64,000 nt of DNA from Buchnera aphidicola (Ceratovacuna keduensis) (GTDB taxonomy: Bacteria; Pseudomonadota; Gammaproteobacteria; Enterobacterales; Enterobacteriaceae): assembly GCF_039372665.1 (NCBI RefSeq), contig NZ_CP134994.1, forward strand, positions 186,001 to 250,000. Reading direction: 5' to 3'. The translations under genes and the position numbers were made by a program. This document shows, in pieces, positions 9,214 to 19,162 of this stretch. Below the pieces are notes generated by a model. The model was not told where the DNA came from and ran no database searches. It saw only the letters and a program-made list of their open reading frames with translations. How positions within the stretch are numbered: position 1 is the stretch's first letter; the number at the start of each line of letters is the position of its first letter.

Positions 9214-9894
9214 TTATTCTATTCCTAATTTTAATAAAGCTCTTTTAGCTGCATCTTGCTCAGCTTTTCTTCTGCTAGCTCCTATTCCTACAATATTATT
9301 TTTTACTCCGTATATTTTACATCTAATAGTAAATAATTGACTATGTGCTTCTCCATATACTTGTATTATAAAATATGTAGGTAAAGGTAAATGTTTAGAT
9401 TGCAAAAATTCTTGTAATCTAGTTTTTGGATCTTTTTTAGTATCTTCAGGATTTATATGTTTCAATCTATTATAATACCATTTTAATATTAGTTTTTCAG
9501 TTATTTTTATATTACTATCTAAAAAAATACTTCCTATCAAAGCTTCTACAGTATTTGATAATATAGATTCTCTTCTAAATCCTCCACTTTTTAGTTCTCC
9601 CTGACCTAATTTTAAATATTCTCCTAAATCAAATTTATGAGCTATTTGAGCTAAAGTATTTCCTCTAACTAAAGTAGCTCTCATTCTACTCATATCTCCT
9701 TCATTAACTAAAGGAAAACATTTATATAAAGCATTAGCTATTATAAAACTTAAAATAGAATCACCTAAAAATTCTAATCTTTCATTATGTTTGTTACTTG
9801 CGCTTCTATGAGTCAAAGCTTGTTTTAATAATTCTTTTTTATTAAAAATATAACCTATAGTTTTTTCTATTTTTTTTATTTCTATAAAATTCAT
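9214..9894 (-). CDS. rnc: Ribonuclease III
   Basis: A double-strand-specific endonuclease that processes rRNA precursors and some mRNAs. The 226-residue protein aligns without gaps to E. coli RNase III from residue 1 through the nuclease core. [13 protein letters not shown] gives E38, E41 and D45, and TVEALIG gives E117. The dsRNA-binding domain occupies the C-terminal ~70 residues and ends [17 protein letters not shown]. It is one of the best conserved and least A/T-driven proteins here. One position stands out: the acidic metal ligand D114 is Asn (SNTVEAL, codon AAT). Everything else argues for a working enzyme. Confidence 0.98.
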   Translation of the reverse strand: MNFIEIKKIEKTIGYIFNKKELLKQALTHRSASNKHNERLEFLGDSILSFIIANALYKCFPLVNEGDMSRMRATLVRGNTLAQIAHKFDLGEYLKLGQGELKSGGFRRESILSNTVEALIGSIFLDSNIKITEKLILKWYYNRLKHINPEDTKKDPKTRLQEFLQSKHLPLPTYFIIQVYGEAHSQLFTIRCKIYGVKNNIVGIGASRRKAEQDAAKRALLKLGIE

Positions 9895-9956
9895 ATTTTA
9901 CCAATTTTATACATTAATTATAAATATATTTTATTTAAAAAAAAATATATTTTTAT

Positions 9957-10781
9957 TTATAATAAAATTCCAATTCTTTTAAAAATTATGTTTCCTAAAT
10001 ATCTATTATTACTATTATCAATACTCATCCAAATAATTTTAACTTTTCCAATAAAATTTTTTTCTGGAACAAAACCCCAAAATCTACTATCTAAACTATT
10101 TTTTAAATTATCTCCTAAAACAAAATAATTATTTTTAGGAACAAAAAATATATGTAAATTATTTTTTTTATTTTCTATAAACTTTTTAAAAAAAAATATA
10201 TTTTTTTTAATTGAAAAGATTTTATATGAATAATAATTATATTTTTTTACTTCATTTTTACAATTAAAATTTTTAATATTATTAAAAGAAGATATTTTTT
10301 TAATATAAATTTTGTTTTTTTTTATATATTTTCTATATATGTAAATTTTGTTTTCTAAAACATTGTATTTTATTATATCTCCTGGTATTGCTGCTATTCT
10401 TTTTATAAAAAAAATGTTTTCATTTTTAGGATATTTAAATATAACTACATCTCCATTCTGTGGTTTTTCGTAATTTATTATAGTTTTATTAAATATTGGA
10501 TCTTTAATTCCATAAGAAAATTTTTCTACTATTACAAAATCTCCATCTATTAATGTTGGAAACATAGAATTTGATTTTATCCTAAAAGATTCATAAAAAA
10601 ATGATTTTATTAAAAATATAATTAAAAATGTATAAAAAAATGAACTAATAAATGTAATTATATTATTTTTTTTGAAAAAATAATTTTTATTTAAAAAATT
10701 AATAATAAATTTTTCATATATCCAAAATATAAATGTTATAAATGTAAAGAATATAATAATGTTTGTAATTAAATTATACAT
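9957..10781 (-). CDS. lepB: Signal peptidase I
   Basis: Removes signal peptides from exported proteins at the inner membrane. Two hydrophobic segments in the first ~65 residues correspond to the membrane anchors. The catalytic Ser lies in SNSMFPTLIDGDFVIVEKF around residue 72, and the catalytic Lys in FFIKRIAAIPGD around residue 128. The C-terminal box is VLGDNLKNSLDSRFWGFVP. The protein has 274 residues against ~324, with the loss in the periplasmic insert. One likely client in the window is FlgI, which has a clear signal peptide. It is 22 nt downstream of lepA. Confidence 0.97.
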   Translation of the reverse strand: MYNLITNIIIFFTFITFIFWIYEKFIINFLNKNYFFKKNNIITFISSFFYTFLIIFLIKSFFYESFRIKSNSMFPTLIDGDFVIVEKFSYGIKDPIFNKTIINYEKPQNGDVVIFKYPKNENIFFIKRIAAIPGDIIKYNVLENKIYIYRKYIKKNKIYIKKISSFNNIKNFNCKNEVKKYNYYSYKIFSIKKNIFFFKKFIENKKNNLHIFFVPKNNYFVLGDNLKNSLDSRFWGFVPEKNFIGKVKIIWMSIDNSNNRYLGNIIFKRIGILL

Positions 10782-10803
10782 TTTATTTTTACTCTTAAAT
10801 TTT

Positions 10804-12588
10804 TTATTTTTTTAAAATTGAAAAAAATGTTTCTTGAGACATATTTATTTTACCAACTTTTTTTAACTTCTTTTTTCCATATTTTTGTTTTTGTAATAAT
10901 TTTTTTTTTCTTGTTATGTCACCTCCATAACATTTAGAAAGTACATTTTTTCTTAATTGTCTAATATTTTCTTTAGCAATTATTTTATTTCCTATACAAG
11001 CTTGTATTGAAATATTAAATTGATGTCTAGAAATAGTTTTTTTTATTTTTTTTAATATTTTTTTAGAAAAAATGTTTATATTATTATTATAGATAATATG
11101 AGAAAGAGGATCAATTTTTTCTGAATTTATTAATATATCTAATTTTACTACATCTGATTTTTTATATTTTAAAAATTTATATTCTAAAGAAGCATATCCT
11201 TTAGAAATAGATTTTAATCTATCAAAAAAATCAATAATTATTTCAGATGTAGGTATTTCATATATCATACAAACTTGATTTTCATAATATTTAGTTTTTA
11301 TTTGTTTTCCTCTTTTTTCTATACATAGATTTATTATTTTTCCAAAAAATTTTATTGGAGAAAAAATTGTACATTTAGAAAAAGGTTCTTTTATATATTT
11401 TATATATTGTTTTTCTGGAAATTTAGAAGGATTGTCTACATACAAAACTTTATTTTTTTTAGTAAATATTTTATATATTACATTAGGAGCTGTAGATATT
11501 ATCTCTACATGGTATTCTCTTTCTAACCTTTCCCTTATTATTTCCATATGTAATAAACCTACAAAACCACATCTAAATCCAAATCCTAAAGCATTAGAAT
11601 GCTCAGTTTCATAATGTAAAGCATTATCATTTAAACTTAATTTTTTTATTCCATCTTTTAAAATTTTATATTTTTCAGATTTTATAGGAAAAAAACTTAT
11701 ATATATTTGAGGATTTATTTTATTAATTTTTTCTACAAGAATTTTTTCTTTATTATTAAAATTAGTTATAGTATTTCCTACTGATATATAAGAAATATTT
11801 TTAGTACCACATATTGCCCATCCTATTTCTCCTGATTTTAAACATTTTTTATAAATTTTTTTAGGAGTAAAAATTCCTACTTTTTCTATTTTGAAAATAT
11901 ATCCATTATTTATTATTTTTATTTTAGAATTTTCAAATAATGTTCCATTTTTTATTCTTATTAAAATAATTACTCCCAAATAATTATCAAACCATGAATC
12001 TATTATCAATGCTTGCAACATATCTGTTTCACATCCACTTGGATGTGGTATAAAACTTATTATTTTCTCTAATAATTTTATAACTCCTTCTCCTGTTTTA
12101 GCTGAACACTTTATACAATTTTCTGATGTAATTCCTATTATTTCTTCTATTTCTTTTATAGATTTTGATATATTTGAAGTTGGTAAATCAATTTTATTTA
12201 ATACTGGTATTACTTTTAATTTCATTTTTAATGCAAATATACAATTAGCTAATGTTTGTGCTTCAACTCCTTGAGTAGAATCTATTATTAAAATAACACC
12301 TTCACATGCATATAAAGATCTAGAAACTTCATAAGAAAAATTTACATGCCCTGGTGTATCTATTAAATTTAAAAAAAAACTTTTTCCAGATATAGATTTA
12401 TATTTTAATGAAACACTTTGAGCTTTAATAGTAATTCCTCTTTCTTTTTCTAATTCCATAGAATCCAAAATTCTATTTTTCATTTCTCTTTTAGGTAATC
12501 CTTTACATATTTGAATAATTCTATCTGATAAAGTAGATTTTCCATGATCTATATGAGCTATAATAGAAAAATTTCTTATATTTTTCAT
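10804..12588 (-). CDS. lepA: Elongation factor 4 (LepA)
   Basis: A translational GTPase related to EF-G. G motifs are AHIDHGKST at residue 11, the switch region [16 protein letters not shown] near 78 and NKIDLP near 132. The LepA-specific C-terminal domain is present, with [17 protein letters not shown] near residue 560. The 594-residue length is close to E. coli (599). It is the first gene of the lepA-lepB-rnc-era run. The 197 nt between its start and mnmA, which is divergent, hold only A/T-rich DNA. Confidence 0.98.
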   Translation of the reverse strand: MKNIRNFSIIAHIDHGKSTLSDRIIQICKGLPKREMKNRILDSMELEKERGITIKAQSVSLKYKSISGKSFFLNLIDTPGHVNFSYEVSRSLYACEGVILIIDSTQGVEAQTLANCIFALKMKLKVIPVLNKIDLPTSNISKSIKEIEEIIGITSENCIKCSAKTGEGVIKLLEKIISFIPHPSGCETDMLQALIIDSWFDNYLGVIILIRIKNGTLFENSKIKIINNGYIFKIEKVGIFTPKKIYKKCLKSGEIGWAICGTKNISYISVGNTITNFNNKEKILVEKINKINPQIYISFFPIKSEKYKILKDGIKKLSLNDNALHYETEHSNALGFGFRCGFVGLLHMEIIRERLEREYHVEIISTAPNVIYKIFTKKNKVLYVDNPSKFPEKQYIKYIKEPFSKCTIFSPIKFFGKIINLCIEKRGKQIKTKYYENQVCMIYEIPTSEIIIDFFDRLKSISKGYASLEYKFLKYKKSDVVKLDILINSEKIDPLSHIIYNNNINIFSKKILKKIKKTISRHQFNISIQACIGNKIIAKENIRQLRKNVLSKCYGGDITRKKKLLQKQKYGKKKLKKVGKINMSQETFFSILKK

Positions 12589-12785
12589 TTTTTTAATAAA
12601 ATATTTTATTATTATTTTTATATTATAAACATTTTATTAAAAAATATAATATTATTAAAATTTATTAATTAATTTTAAAAATATGTTCATATATTGTTAT
12701 GATATATAAATATTTTTTTTATAATATATAAAAAAAACATTTATATTATATAATCTTTAATAAAAAATAATGATTTTTAAACAAT

Positions 12786-13892
12786 ATGAGAAAAAAAAAA
12801 GTTATAGTAGCTATGTCAGGAGGAGTTGATTCATCAGTATCAGCTTGGATATTAAAAAAAAAATATGATGTAGAAGGATTATTTATGAAAAACTGGGAAG
12901 ATGATGATAAAAAAAATTTTTGTTCTTCTAAAAAAGATATAGAAGATGTTAAAAATGTTTGTAATATAATTAAAATTCCATTTCATAAAATAAATTTTTC
13001 TATAGAATATTGGGAAAAAGTTTTTATAAAATTTTTAAATGAATTAAAAAAAGGAAATACTCCAAATCCAGATATTTTATGTAACAAAGAAATAAAATTT
13101 AATGTTTTTTTAAATTTTTCTATAAAAAAATTAAAAGCTGATTTTATAGCAACTGGTCATTATGCAAAATTAGTATATATTAATAAAAAAATTTTTTTAA
13201 AAAAAAGTATAGATAAAAAAAAAGATCAAAGTTATTTTTTATATACATTAAAAAAAAAACAATTAAAAAAAATTTTATTTCCAATAGGAAATATGAAAAA
13301 AGAAAAAGTTAGATTAATTGCTAAAAAATTAAAAATGCCTACAGCAAATAAAAAAGATTCTACAGGAATATGTTTTATAGGACCTAAAAATTTTCAAAAA
13401 TTTTTAAAAAAATATATTTCTGTAAAAAATGGAAAAATATTTACAATTTCTGGAAAATTTATTGGAAAACATAATGGATTACATAATTATACTTTAGGAC
13501 AAAGAAGAAAAATAGGTAATATAATAAAAAATAATGTAATAAATAATTCTCCTATATATGTTATAAAAAAAAATATAAAAAAAAATATTTTAATAGTATC
13601 TAAAGGATTTAATAATCCTTATTTAATGTCTAAAGGAATGATAATAAATAAAGTAAATTTTTTAGTTAAAATAAATATTAATCAATATTTTTTTTGTTCT
13701 GTAAAAATAAGACATCAAAAAAAAGTTTTTAATTGTTTAATAAAATTAAAAAGTAATAATATATTAATAGTAATATTTGAACATCCTATTTCATCTATTA
13801 CTCCTGGTCAATCTGCTGTATTTTATATTTATAATATATGTCTAGGAGGAGGTATAGTTTTAAAAAAAATTCCATTAATAAAAATTTATTAA
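12786..13892 (+). CDS. mnmA: tRNA-specific 2-thiouridylase MnmA
   Basis: Inserts sulfur at U34 of tRNAs for Lys, Glu and Gln. The N-terminal PP-loop is AMSGGVDSSVSAWIL. The nucleophilic Cys is in TPNPDILCNKEIKF near residue 100, and the persulfide Cys is in STGICFIGPKNF near residue 197. LGQRRKIG marks the central domain. The 368-residue length is normal. There is no recognisable Shine-Dalgarno sequence (AAACAATATG). The 179 nt that follow up to fabI contain nothing recognisable. Confidence 0.97.
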   Translation: MRKKKVIVAMSGGVDSSVSAWILKKKYDVEGLFMKNWEDDDKKNFCSSKKDIEDVKNVCNIIKIPFHKINFSIEYWEKVFIKFLNELKKGNTPNPDILCNKEIKFNVFLNFSIKKLKADFIATGHYAKLVYINKKIFLKKSIDKKKDQSYFLYTLKKKQLKKILFPIGNMKKEKVRLIAKKLKMPTANKKDSTGICFIGPKNFQKFLKKYISVKNGKIFTISGKFIGKHNGLHNYTLGQRRKIGNIIKNNVINNSPIYVIKKNIKKNILIVSKGFNNPYLMSKGMIINKVNFLVKININQYFFCSVKIRHQKKVFNCLIKLKSNNILIVIFEHPISSITPGQSAVFYIYNICLGGGIVLKKIPLIKIY

Positions 13893-14071
13893 AAAATAAT
13901 TTTTAAATATTGTATATTATTATTTTTTATAAAAAAATTTTTTTATATTAATATTTTATATAAAGATACTAATAATATTGATATATTATAAAAATATTAA
14001 TAACATAACTAAAGTAAAAAAATAAAAATATTTTTTTTTAACCATTTATAAATTATATAATTTATCAAAAT

Positions 14072-14848
14072 ATGAAAAATAAAAATTTACTTTTTAACAA
14101 AAAAATTTTAATAATGGGAATTAGAAATAAATTTTCGATAGCATATGGAATTGCTAAATCCATGATATTTCATAAAGCAAATTTAGCTATAACATACTTT
14201 AATAAAAAAGATAAAAAATTTATAAAAAATTTTGCAAAAAAAAACAATTGTAAAATAATTTTAAAATGTGATGTATCTAGTGATATTAGCATAAAAAAAT
14301 TATTTTTTAAATTGTCAAAATATTGGAAAAAATTTGATGGATTTGTTCATTCTATTGCATTTGCTCCTTCTATTCAATTTACTAAAGATTATTTAGACAT
14401 AATAGATAGAAAAAGTTTTATTTTATCTCATGAAATAAGTTCTTATAGTTTAGTAGCTTTATCTAAAGAATGTAAAAATATGTTAAACAAAAATTCTTCT
14501 TTATTAACAATATCTTATTTAGGATCTAATATAGTAGTTCCGAACTATAATGTAATGGGTCCAGCTAAAGCATCTTTAGAATCAAATGTAAAATATATAG
14601 ATTATTATTTTAAAAAATATGATATAAGAGTTAATGCAATTTCGACAAATCCAATTAGAACAACATCTTCATATGTAATAAAAAATTTTTTTGAAATTTA
14701 TAATAATTCTAAAAAAAAAATATTAAATAAAAATAATATAAATATTTTTCAAATAGGAAATATAGCTTCTTTTTTATGTTCAAATTTATCTATTGGAATA
14801 TCAGGACAAATTATTCATATAAGTAATGGTTTAAATAATATTTTTTAA
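14072..14848 (+). CDS. fabI: Enoyl-[acyl-carrier-protein] reductase (NADH) FabI
   Basis: Catalyses the last reductive step of fatty-acid elongation. It has a short-chain dehydrogenase fold with NAD-binding GIRNKFSIAYGIAKSM at the N-terminus and CDVSSD near residue 68. Catalytic Tyr and Lys are present in SYLGSNIVVPNYNVMGPAK around residues 149-167. The C-terminus ISGQIIHISNGLN is typical. The 258-residue length is close to E. coli (262). It is monocistronic by spacing, with 179 nt before it and 241 nt after it free of genes. Confidence 0.97.
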   Translation: MKNKNLLFNKKILIMGIRNKFSIAYGIAKSMIFHKANLAITYFNKKDKKFIKNFAKKNNCKIILKCDVSSDISIKKLFFKLSKYWKKFDGFVHSIAFAPSIQFTKDYLDIIDRKSFILSHEISSYSLVALSKECKNMLNKNSSLLTISYLGSNIVVPNYNVMGPAKASLESNVKYIDYYFKKYDIRVNAISTNPIRTTSSYVIKNFFEIYNNSKKKILNKNNINIFQIGNIASFLCSNLSIGISGQIIHISNGLNNIF

Positions 14849-15089
14849 ATAAAATATTTTATAAAAATATAAATAATATAATTTTATATTTTTATATTAT
14901 AAAAAAAAATTAAGATATATAATTTTTAATATAATATAATATGTTTAATTTATTATAATTATAATAATATTTTTTAAAATAAAATTATATTTATTATTGT
15001 ACATAATATATTATATTTTTTAAAAATTTTAAAATATTTATAATTTTTTATATTTTAATAAAAAATAATATTTTTGAGGTATAAAAAAA

Positions 15090-15731
15090 ATGTATTTGAA
15101 ATCATTAGATATTTTTTTATATATAAGTTTTTTTTTAAATTTATTTATTTTAATAAATCCTATAGGAATGATTCCAATATTTATAAGTATTACTAGTGAT
15201 CAAAGTTCTAAAGAAAGAAAGATAACAAATTATAAAGTTAATATAACAGTTTTTTTTATATTATTATTCTCACTATTCTTTGGATATAAAATTTTAAATA
15301 TATTTGGAATTTCTATACATTCTTTTAGAATTGCAGGAGGAATATTAATTACTAGTATGGCTATGTCTATGATAAATGATAAAATTTATAGAAAAAATAA
15401 AAATTTTAATAAAAAAAATAATTTAAATAAAATAAAAAAGGATATTAGTATAGTACCATTAGCAATTCCATTAATAGCAGGTCCTGGTGTAATAAGTTCT
15501 ATTATAATATGGAGTACAAAACATAATAACATTTTAAATTTAATATTTTGTTCTATTATAATTGCTATTTTTTCATATATTTGTTGGACATTATTTAATT
15601 TATCGAATTTTTTTATAAAAATTTTTGGAGAAAATGGAATTAATATAATAACTAAAATAATGGGTATATTGTTAATGGCATCTGGAATAGAATTTTTAAT
15701 ACATGAAATAAAATTTTTTTTATTAAAATAA
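15090..15731 (+). CDS. ychE: MarC/YchE-family inner-membrane protein
   Basis: A 213-residue integral membrane protein with about six hydrophobic segments. Family features include LFILINPIGMIPIFISIT near residue 18, FRIAGGILITSMAMSM near 80 and IPLIAGPGVISSIIIWS near 128. The physiological role of MarC-family (UPF0056) proteins is not established. Buchnera genomes carry two members, usually named ychE and yhgN. The ychE name is chosen from its place upstream of lipB and the trp region and is less sure than the family. A weak GAGG lies 11 nt before the ATG. Confidence 0.82.
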   Translation: MYLKSLDIFLYISFFLNLFILINPIGMIPIFISITSDQSSKERKITNYKVNITVFFILLFSLFFGYKILNIFGISIHSFRIAGGILITSMAMSMINDKIYRKNKNFNKKNNLNKIKKDISIVPLAIPLIAGPGVISSIIIWSTKHNNILNLIFCSIIIAIFSYICWTLFNLSNFFIKIFGENGINIITKIMGILLMASGIEFLIHEIKFFLLK

Positions 15732-15754
15732 AAATTGTTTATATATAAAATAAA

Positions 15755-16387
15755 ATGAAAAAAAAAAAATATAAAAATAAAAATTTTATTTTTAAAGATT
15801 TAGGAATAAAAAAATGGAAGAATACTTTTTATGATATGAAAAAATTTTTAAAAAAAAAATATATTATAGATCAAATATGGTTTGTAGAACATCCTTCAGT
15901 ATTTACATTAGGAAAAAATATTCATAGTAAAAAATATTATATTACTAAAAAAATTAATACTTATTTTACTAATAGAGGTGGTGGTATTACATATCATGGT
16001 ATAGGTCAGCAATTAGTATATTTTTTAATTAAATTAAAAAATAGAAGAAAAATATTTTTTTTAATTTATATAATAAAAAAAATTATAATAAAAACTTTAA
16101 AATATTTTAATATAAAAGGATATTATGATAAAAAAAATCCAGGTATATATGTAAATAAAAAAAAAATTTGTTCTATAGGATTATGTATAAAAAAAGGATA
16201 TTCCATGCATGGATTTTCTTTAAATATAGATATGGATTTATTTCCATTTAAATTAATAATTCCATGTAATAATAAAAATATTAAAATGACTCAAATGAAA
16301 TTTTATAATAAAAATATATTAATAAATAATGTAAAAAAAATACTAAAAATAAATATAAAACTTTTTATGAAAAAATTTTATAAATGA
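15755..16387 (+). CDS. lipB: Octanoyl-ACP:protein octanoyltransferase
   Basis: Transfers octanoate from ACP to lipoyl domains, the first step of lipoate synthesis. Motifs are FVEHPSVFTLGKN near residue 45, RGGGITYHGIGQQLVYFLI near residues 75-93, KKICSIGLCI with the catalytic Lys, and LIIPCNN with the nucleophilic Cys near residue 170. The 210-residue length is typical. Codons 2-5 form a run of 12 As. It lies 23 nt after ychE and 71 nt before lipA. Its products are needed by SucB, encoded at 34071-35240. Confidence 0.97.
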   Translation: MKKKKYKNKNFIFKDLGIKKWKNTFYDMKKFLKKKYIIDQIWFVEHPSVFTLGKNIHSKKYYITKKINTYFTNRGGGITYHGIGQQLVYFLIKLKNRRKIFFLIYIIKKIIIKTLKYFNIKGYYDKKNPGIYVNKKKICSIGLCIKKGYSMHGFSLNIDMDLFPFKLIIPCNNKNIKMTQMKFYNKNILINNVKKILKINIKLFMKKFYK

Positions 16388-16458
16388 AATAAATAATTTT
16401 TTAATTAAAATTTTTATAAAAAATATTAATAACTTTTATAAGGATAAATTATATTTAT

Positions 16459-17385
16459 ATGAAAGATATACATTATAAAAGTACAACTATCTTTTCTAAA
16501 ACGTATAAAAAAATTTTAAAAAAACCTAAATGGATAATTTCTAAATTTCCTTCAAATGATAAAAAAATAAAAAATATAAAAAATATTATAAAAATTAATA
16601 ATTTACATTCTGTTTGTGAAGAAGCTTTATGTCCTAATATATATGAATGTTTTAATAAAAAAACTTTAACTTTCATGATATTAGGAAATATATGTACTAG
16701 AAAATGTTCATTTTGTGCTGTTTTTAAAGGAAGACCTAAAAAAATTGATATTAATGAACCTAAAAAAATAGCAAAAGTAGTAAATTTAATTAATTTAAAA
16801 CATGTAGTAATAACATCTGTTAATAGAGATGATTTAAAAGATGGTGGTTCTAACCATTTTGTAAAATGTATTAAAGAAATAAAAAAAAATAATTTAAATA
16901 CTACTATAGAAATATTAGTTCCAGATTTTAAAAAATGTATTAATTATGCTATAAAAAAAATATCAAAATGTCCTCCAGACATTTTTAATCATAATATAGA
17001 AAGTGTTCCTAGATTATATAAATATGTAAGAAAAGGAGCTAATTATAAAAATTCATTATATCTTTTAAAAAAATTTAAAGAAAAAAATCCTTATTTATTA
17101 ACAAAATCTGGTTTTATGGTTGGATTAGGAGAAAAATATAGTGAAATAATAGATGTAATAAAAGATTTAAAAAAAAATCATGTAGATATGATAACTATTG
17201 GTCAATATTTACAACCTAGTTTAAAACATTTTCCAGTAAAAAAATATTTTACTATAAAAGAATTTTATAAATTAAAAGTGTTAGCAAAAAAAATAGGATT
17301 TAAAAATATATTTTGTGGACCTTTAGTAAGATCATCATATCATTCTAAATTACAAATTAGTAAAGTTTTTAATAAAAAAATATAA
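16459..17385 (+). CDS. lipA: Lipoyl synthase (radical SAM)
   Basis: Inserts two sulfurs into the octanoyl chain on lipoyl domains. It carries both iron-sulfur cluster signatures: the auxiliary cluster CEEALCPNIYEC near residue 53 and the radical-SAM triad CTRKCSFC near residue 79. The family's C-terminal RSSYH, which caps the auxiliary cluster, is present near residue 294. HNIESVPRLYKYVRKGANY is a typical central block. The 308-residue length is near E. coli (321). A hairpin terminator follows directly. Together with lipB it gives a complete de novo lipoylation route. Confidence 0.98.
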   Translation: MKDIHYKSTTIFSKTYKKILKKPKWIISKFPSNDKKIKNIKNIIKINNLHSVCEEALCPNIYECFNKKTLTFMILGNICTRKCSFCAVFKGRPKKIDINEPKKIAKVVNLINLKHVVITSVNRDDLKDGGSNHFVKCIKEIKKNNLNTTIEILVPDFKKCINYAIKKISKCPPDIFNHNIESVPRLYKYVRKGANYKNSLYLLKKFKEKNPYLLTKSGFMVGLGEKYSEIIDVIKDLKKNHVDMITIGQYLQPSLKHFPVKKYFTIKEFYKLKVLAKKIGFKNIFCGPLVRSSYHSKLQISKVFNKKI

Positions 17386-17689
17386 TTAAAATAATTTTTG
17401 AATAATTAAAAATAATACTTAATTATTTTAATTATTCAAAAAAAATAAAAAATTATTTTTTATAAATTAAAAATATTTTTTAAATATTTTAAAATATATT
17501 TATAAAATATTTTTTTATAAAAAAATATATAAAAATTTTTTATTTCAAAAAAAATATTATTAATTATATTAAAAATATAAATATTATATATTAAAAATTT
17601 TTATAATAAAAATTAAATATAAAATATTTTATATAATTAAAATATAATTTTTTAATTTGTTAAAAATTATAATAGATTAAATATTTTAT
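17386..17689. other. Gene-free gap between lipA and yciA
   Basis: These 304 bases are almost pure A/T. Apart from the hairpin at 17395-17442 no coding frame, RNA gene or repeat is visible. Confidence 0.7.
17395..17442. terminator. Terminator hairpin after lipA
   Basis: A 17-bp perfect inverted repeat (17395-17411 with 17426-17442) with a 14-nt loop, centred on the gap between the convergent lipA and yciA. It could stop transcription from either side. The stem has a single G-C pair. Confidence 0.5.
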
Positions 17690-18133
17690 TTAAAATTTAA
17701 AATTATTTTTTTCTATAAAATAGTTATTATATGCAAATCTTGTATTTTTGTTTTCATCTATAGCAACATATATTAAATTAGCTTTAGCTACTATATTATT
17801 AGCACCTATTAATTTTGAACTAATTTTTTTTGTCCAAATTTCAATTTTAATATTAATAGAACTTATTCCTATTTTATATAATTTTGCATAACAACTAACT
17901 AAATCTCCTATAGAAATAGGTTTTAAAAATATTATATCTTTTACTCTTAAAGTAGTTACTTTTCCTTTTGATATTTCTTTTGCCAATATTGCTCCTCCTA
18001 AATCTATTTGAGACATTATCCATCCACCAAAAATATCACCATTTACATTTATATCTTTTGGCATAGCTAAAGTTCTTATAACTAATTTTCCTTGTGGAAA
18101 ATTTTTATTTATATTATTCATAATATTTTCCAA
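17690..18133 (-). CDS. yciA: Acyl-CoA thioesterase YciA
   Basis: A hot-dog-fold thioesterase that hydrolyses short to long acyl-CoAs. NGDIFGGWIMSQIDLGGAIL near residues 31-50 holds the catalytic Asp. LRTLAMPKD and TLRVKDIIFLKPISIGDLV match E. coli YciA closely. The 147-residue length is slightly longer at the N-terminus, and translation could instead start at the second Met (residue 5). In E. coli yciB lies between yciA and yciC; here that space is 168 nt with no gene. Confidence 0.95.
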   Translation of the reverse strand: MENIMNNINKNFPQGKLVIRTLAMPKDINVNGDIFGGWIMSQIDLGGAILAKEISKGKVTTLRVKDIIFLKPISIGDLVSCYAKLYKIGISSINIKIEIWTKKISSKLIGANNIVAKANLIYVAIDENKNTRFAYNNYFIEKNNFKF

Positions 18134-18301
18134 AAAAAATATAAATTTTTTTTAATAATTTTAAAAATAAAAAAACAAAAAAACTATATAAAAATATTTT
18201 TTAAATATTTTTAAAAATAAAACTTTTTTAAATATTTTTTTTTTAATTAATATTATTAAATTTAAATTATATTAAAATATAAATAAATATTAAATCAAGA
18301 T

Positions 18302-19054
18302 TTAAAATTTTTTAATAGGTTTAAATAAAGAATAAAATTTAAATAAATATACTATTAATATACATAAAAAAAAATTAGATATAGAATTATATAAAAAACA
18401 AAATAAATTTTCTGGACTGAATTTAAAAATTGTACTAATTGTTAATAATGCAAATTTTACTAATAACCATAATATTATAGGAAAAGATAATTCTTTATAT
18501 TTTAAAAAACAAATTAATAAACTTTTTTTTATAGACAAAAACATACTTTTTTTTTCTATCATTAAAATTATAGGAGACAACGAAAGAAAAATAGAAAAAA
18601 TTATAGCAGGAAATATTAATAACACTAATCCTATTTGCACTATTACATTTATAAAAAATATTAATACAAATAAATTTGGAAAAATATAAAAAAATTTTTT
18701 GTATAATTTATATAAATTATTTTTTTTTTCAAATATTTTAAAATGAGCTATCATTATTATACTTTCTATAATAAAAGTAATACTAGTTATATAAACTACA
18801 TTTCTTAAAAAAGAAAATTGTAAAAACATTTTTTTATTATAAAAAGTCATAAAATCAAATATATGTATTAAAGAATACATATTATTATCTTTTTGAAGAA
18901 CTGAAAAATAAATTCTTTGTATTGTAGGAATAATATAAAAATCAGATACAACTAATAAAAAAGAATAAAATATAGATATCAAAAAAATTTTTATTATATT
19001 TTTTTTAATAAAATCAAATGTTTCTATAAATAAATTAGTTTCTTTAATAAACAT
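18302..19054 (-). CDS. yciC: YciC, UPF0259 inner-membrane protein
   Basis: A 250-residue membrane protein with about six hydrophobic segments. The central block NLFVLIFFINVIVQIGLVLL and the following IIFSIFLSLSPIILMIE match E. coli YciC, as does the C-terminal LCILIVYLFKFYSL. Its molecular function is unknown. The neighbours yciA and the trp operon support the identification, since the same cluster occurs in E. coli. Lys and Phe richness reflects base composition. Confidence 0.88.
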   Translation of the reverse strand: MFIKETNLFIETFDFIKKNIIKIFLISIFYSFLLVVSDFYIIPTIQRIYFSVLQKDNNMYSLIHIFDFMTFYNKKMFLQFSFLRNVVYITSITFIIESIIMIAHFKIFEKKNNLYKLYKKFFYIFPNLFVLIFFINVIVQIGLVLLIFPAIIFSIFLSLSPIILMIEKKSMFLSIKKSLLICFLKYKELSFPIILWLLVKFALLTISTIFKFSPENLFCFLYNSISNFFLCILIVYLFKFYSLFKPIKKF

Positions 19055-19162
19055 TATAATATCACCATAAAAAGTTTTATACTATGTAAAGTATTATTAA
19101 ATAAATATAAAAGTTTTTATTTATTAAAAAATATTTAAAATAAAAACAATTATAAAAAAATA

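Noticed and set aside
16473..16676. 67-codon frame antisense to lipA
   Set aside because: Covered by the iron-sulfur signature region of lipA on the other strand.
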